Source of the DNA: Actinobacteria bacterium Ga0077560
GTDB taxonomy: Bacteria > Actinomycetota > Thermoleophilia > Miltoncostaeales > Miltoncostaeaceae
Assembly (NCBI GenBank): GCA_001464275.1
Contig: LNFL01000130.1
Coordinates: forward strand, 1-64,000
Direction of reading: 5' to 3'
Length of the DNA stretch: 64,000 bases
Of the stretch, positions 58,495-64,000 are shown piece by piece. The first letter of the stretch is position 1. Every line of letters begins with the position of its first letter. The translations under genes and the position numbers were made by a program. The notes beneath the pieces were generated by a model. That model saw only the letters and a program-made list of their open reading frames with translations, did no database searches and had not been told where the DNA came from.

Positions 58495-59506
58495 CGAGCT
58501 GGGCCCGCACCTGCGCCTCGAGCCACGGGAACAGGTCGTCGGGCGGACGGGCGGTGCTGAAGCCGGCCGCGGCGCGGTGCCCTCCGCCGCCCTCCTGGCG
58601 GGCGATCACCGAGACGTCGAAGGTGGGGTCGTCGGTGCGCAGGGAGACCCGCCACGCCCCGGGGTGCTGCTCGCGGGTGAGGCCGGCGATGGACACGCCC
58701 CGCACCGAGCGCATCGCCTCGACGATCCCCTCGGTGTCGTCGCCTCCCGCGGCGGCGTAGTCGTCGGGCCCGAGGGCCGCGGCCATCAGGCGCCCGTCGC
58801 ACATGAGCCGGGCGCGCTGCATCGCGCGTCCCAGCAGCAGCAGGCGCTCGGGGGGCTGCTCCTCGTACAGCAGCCGGCCCAGCTCGTCCGGCCGCACGCC
58901 CGCCTCGATGAACAGCCCCGCCACGCGGTGCGCCTCGGTCCCGGTGTTCGAGTAGCAGAACCGGCCGGTGTCGGTGATCAGGCCCACGTAGAGTGGTTCC
59001 GCGACGTCGCGGGTCACCGGCAGCCCGGCGGCCTCCAGGACGTGCACGACCACCTCCGCGGAGCTCGACGCGCCGGGCTCCACCAGGTTCAGGTGCCCGA
59101 ACCGGGTGTTGTCGTGGTGGTGGTCGATGTTGACCGCCATGCGCACGCCCTCGTGGGGGGCGCGGTCGGGCCACAGCCGCATCGCGGTGGCGCAGTCCAC
59201 CGCCACGAACACCCGCTGCGCGGCGTCGGCGGGCAGCTCGCGGGCGATCGTCTCGCCCGGGGCGAGCAGGAAGGCCAGCTCGTCGGGCACGGGATCGGCG
59301 TCCGGGTGGGCCAGCACCACGTCGCGCCCGGCGGCGCGCAGCGCGCGGGCCAGGCCCAGCATGGACCCCAGGGCGTCGCCGTCGGGGTTCCGGTGGGCGG
59401 CCACGATGAGGCCGCCGTCGGCCTCCAGCAGCGTCCGGGCGATCTCCGCGGGGGTGGCGTCGCGCCTGCCCTCCGGCATCGGATGGCCGTTGCGCTCCTC
59501 GGTCAT
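58484..59506 (-). CDS. nrnA: Bifunctional oligoribonuclease/PAP phosphatase NrnA-like
   Basis: A 340-residue DHH-DHHA1 phosphoesterase that degrades nano-RNA and pAp. Active-site motifs: AAHRNPDGDALGSMLGL, VAVDCAT, the DHH-type IDHHHDNTRFG near residue 130, LITDTGRF, and the C-terminal GGGGHRAAAGF of DHHA1. Overlaps truB downstream by 11 nt and rbfA upstream by 4 nt. Confidence 0.92.
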   Translation of the reverse strand: MTEERNGHPMPEGRRDATPAEIARTLLEADGGLIVAAHRNPDGDALGSMLGLARALRAAGRDVVLAHPDADPVPDELAFLLAPGETIARELPADAAQRVFVAVDCATAMRLWPDRAPHEGVRMAVNIDHHHDNTRFGHLNLVEPGASSSAEVVVHVLEAAGLPVTRDVAEPLYVGLITDTGRFCYSNTGTEAHRVAGLFIEAGVRPDELGRLLYEEQPPERLLLLGRAMQRARLMCDGRLMAAALGPDDYAAAGGDDTEGIVEAMRSVRGVSIAGLTREQHPGAWRVSLRTDDPTFDVSVIARQEGGGGHRAAAGFSTARPPDDLFPWLEAQVRAQLDGA

Positions 59507-59871
59507 TCGGGCTCCGTCCGGTCGTTCGACGCGATCTCGTCGATGAGCCGCTCGATCCGCCGCGCGTTGTCCTGGGTGTCGTCGTAGACGAACTGCAGGT
59601 GCGGGGTTTGGCGGGTCTTCAGCGCCCGTCCCACGCGGCGCTGCATCAGGCCGCGGCCGGACTCCAGCGCCTTCAGGCTCGGCTCGCGCTGCGCCCTGGT
59701 GAGCGTCGTGAAGTAGACGGTGGCGACGGCGAAGTCCGGCGAGGGTTCCACGCCGGTGATCGTGACGAACCCCAGCCGGGGGTCCGAGACATCCCGGGCG
59801 ATGGCCTCGGTGATGGCCTCCTTGATCACCTCTCCACCGCGTCGCTGGCGGTTCCCCTGCGGCGGGCTCAT
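59503..59871 (-). CDS. rbfA: Ribosome-binding factor A
   Basis: A 122-residue KH-like protein that helps mature the 16S rRNA 5' end. Family pattern: IKEAITEAIARDVSDPRLGFVTITGVEPSPDFAVATVYFT and LQFVYDDTQDNARRIERLI. Some RbfA residues are replaced, but the fold pattern is complete. ATG 59871 overlaps the DUF503 stop (ATGA). Confidence 0.94.
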   Translation of the reverse strand: MSPPQGNRQRRGGEVIKEAITEAIARDVSDPRLGFVTITGVEPSPDFAVATVYFTTLTRAQREPSLKALESGRGLMQRRVGRALKTRQTPHLQFVYDDTQDNARRIERLIDEIASNDRTEPE

Positions 59872-60200
59872 CGGTTCCCCCAATCCAGGAAGGTCGGTTC
59901 GGCCTCCACGGCGCGGATCTCGCGCGATTCCTCGAGCACCTCGAACGCGGGGTCCGTGTGCAGGGCGCGGCTCACGGCCTCCATCTGCGTGCCCACGTCC
60001 TGCGCGTCGCGTCCCACGATGGCGATCGTGATGCGGGCGCGCTGCCACAGGTCGTGGTGGTCCACCTCTGCGACGGCGCATCCGTGACGCTGCGCCAGCC
60101 GTTGCTTCAGCCGGCGCAGCTCACGGCGCTTGTCCTTCAGCGAGCCGCCGTGCGGCAGGTGCAGGTCCGCGCTGACGGCGCCCACGTAACCGCTGCCCAT
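59868..60200 (-). CDS. DUF503 (YlxP-like) family protein
   Basis: A 110-residue YlxP-like protein between infB and rbfA, the usual position of this family, thought to be linked to ribosome maturation. Pattern: GYVGAVSADLHLPHGGSLKDKRRELRRLKQRLAQRHG and AEVDHHDLWQRARITIAIVGRDAQDVGTQM. ATG 60200; TAGCGT lies 6 nt upstream, formed partly from the infB stop codon. Confidence 0.92.
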   Translation of the reverse strand: MGSGYVGAVSADLHLPHGGSLKDKRRELRRLKQRLAQRHGCAVAEVDHHDLWQRARITIAIVGRDAQDVGTQMEAVSRALHTDPAFEVLEESREIRAVEAEPTFLDWGNR

Positions 60201-60209
60201 GCGGCCACG

Positions 60210-63058
<2,849 letters not shown>

Positions 63059-63075
63059 CGTTCTCCTTCGAGAGA

Positions 63076-63357
63076 CTACGCCGCCGAGGCGGCGACGGCC
63101 TCCCGGTCGACCTGCAGTTGTCCGCCCGCGATCCTCAGTGCGCGCCCGAAGGCCCGCCGCGCGATCGCGCGCTCATAACACTCGTCGGAGGCGCACACGT
63201 AGGCCCCACGGCCCGGCGCGTGCCCCTCGGGATCATGCCGGAGCCACCGTACCCCGTTCGAGTCCACCGCGACGAATCGTCGCAGCTCGGACTTCGGGGC
63301 GCGCCGCATGCAACCGATGCAGCGGCGAACCGGCGTGTGTCCCCGTTCCGGCGTCAG
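63076..63357 (-). CDS. ylxR: YlxR (DUF448) protein, apparent CTG start
   Basis: A 93-residue YlxR-family nucleic-acid-binding protein, always between nusA and infB. Signature: [19 protein letters not shown] and [20 protein letters not shown] with two CxxC-type pairs. No ATG, GTG or TTG lies between the nusA stop region and the conserved RRCIGC; the first in-frame ATG (CIGCM) comes after it. A CTG at 63357 overlaps the nusA TGA as CTGA and gives [15 protein letters not shown], a normal YlxR N-terminus. Spacing to infB is 17 nt. Confidence 0.85.
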   Translation of the reverse strand: MTPERGHTPVRRCIGCMRRAPKSELRRFVAVDSNGVRWLRHDPEGHAPGRGAYVCASDECYERAIARRAFGRALRIAGGQLQVDREAVAASAA

Positions 63358-64000
63358 CTCCCCTCCGACTCGGTGGACGCGGCGGCGCCGGCCATGCCGG
63401 CCTCCTCGGAGATCCGCGCGAACCCCTTCGGGGTGACGGCCTCCTGAACCTCCTCGGGGGTCATCACCCGGCCCAGCTGGACCTCGAGCTGCGCGAGCTT
63501 GGCGTGACCCGGGATGGCGCAGAACCGGGTGCCGGACTCGGCGGCGTTCGGGCAGCGGCGACCGTTGCGGAGGACCGCGGCGCAGCGGGCCATGCCGCCG
63601 ACCTGGTCGTCCTCGAAGCCGTCGGCGTCCTCGTTCGCGAACGTGGACTCGTTCTTGATGTCGATCCGCCAGCCGGTGAGGCGTGCGGCCAGGCGGGCGT
63701 TCATGCCCTCGCGGCCGATGGCCAGCGACAGCTGGTCGTCGGGGACGATGACCGTGGCCTGCTTGTTCTCGTCGTCGACGAGCACCTCGCGCACCCGCGC
63801 CGGCGAGAGCGCCTTGGCGATGTAGCGGGCCGGCTCGTCGTTGAACGGGATGATGTCGATCTTCTCGCCGCGCAGCTCGCTCACGACCATGCGGACGCGG
63901 GAGCCGCGGGGGCCGACGCATGCGCCCACCGGGTCCACGCCCTGGACGTGCGAGACGACGGCGATCTTGGACCGCCAGCCGGGCTCGCGGGCCACATTGC
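63354..64000 (-). CDS. nusA: Transcription termination/antitermination factor NusA, N-terminus outside window
   Basis: C-terminal ~215 residues of NusA. KH1 is seen as [14 protein letters not shown] and [17 protein letters not shown]2 as [37 protein letters not shown]. After the KH domains comes an unusual zinc-type segment: Cys-x9-Cys-x10-Cys-x4-His ([19 protein letters not shown], then [11 protein letters not shown]), and a short C-terminal helix. The S1 domain and N-terminus lie beyond the right edge. First gene of the nusA-ylxR-infB unit. Confidence 0.93.
   Translation of the reverse strand, partial: NVAREPGWRSKIAVVSHVQGVDPVGACVGPRGSRVRMVVSELRGEKIDIIPFNDEPARYIAKALSPARVREVLVDDENKQATVIVPDDQLSLAIGREGMNARLAARLTGWRIDIKNESTFANEDADGFEDDQVGGMARCAAVLRNGRRCPNAAESGTRFCAIPGHAKLAQLEVQLGRVMTPEEVQEAVTPKGFARISEEAGMAGAAASTESEGS

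Overview
The window is very G+C-rich DNA (about three quarters G+C by eye), densely packed with bacterial housekeeping genes. GTG starts and ATGA/GTGA stop-start overlaps are common. The gene content (murT/gatD lipid II amidation, an Rpf-like lytic enzyme, a short primary sigma factor, PucR-type regulators, RNase J, the order nusA-ylxR-infB-DUF503-rbfA-nrnA-truB-ribF-rpsO-pnp) points to Actinomycetota. A deep-branching class such as Thermoleophilia is my best guess, but that is inference. I see no rRNA, tRNA, CRISPR array, insertion sequence or prophage.

Layout: 1-2868 holds a truncated membrane GGDEF/EAL protein and a small conserved-type gene. 2869-4606 is an island of lower G+C with one secreted six-cysteine protein of unknown family and several palindromes. 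4607-12027 carries an SRPBCC protein, rsgA, an amidase, thrC, an enolase-superfamily enzyme, an Rpf-like cell-wall enzyme and the primary sigma factor. 12094-16106 (minus) has nitronate monooxygenase, YqgE, small proteins, an NrtR-like regulator and a metallo-beta-lactamase protein. 16137-20865 is one tight operon: rpiA, murT, a methyltransferase, gatD and an aminotransferase. 20869-25205 has dut and the lysine/diaminopimelate genes dapE, dapC, dapD and dapF. 25232-35582 carries miaA/miaB, recA, thpR, cinA, rodZ-like and ftsK. 35730-46639 has sodA, a second GGDEF/EAL protein, rnj, dapA, an RNA methyltransferase, a collagen-like secreted protein and PucR regulators. 46756-53860 carries an SRPBCC/DUF6855 pair, an aldo/keto reductase, dapB, a blue-copper lipoprotein, AlkC and an M16 protease. 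53866-64000 (minus) is the translation and RNA cluster from nusA to pnp.

Together dapA, dapB, dapD, dapC, dapE and dapF give the whole succinylase branch to meso-diaminopimelate. murT/gatD and the Rpf-like and amidase genes act on the cell wall made from it. The most notable observations are: (1) dapD and infB, both normally essential, each carry a small internal deletion that breaks the frame; (2) miaA and ylxR have no ATG/GTG/TTG before their conserved N-termini but do have a CTG overlapping the upstream TGA; (3) at least a dozen genes have a TAnnnT hexamer 6-8 nt before the start codon, the pattern of leaderless transcripts; (4) three convergent gene pairs share one CTAG for both stop codons; (5) a methyltransferase gene sits inside the murT-gatD pair.
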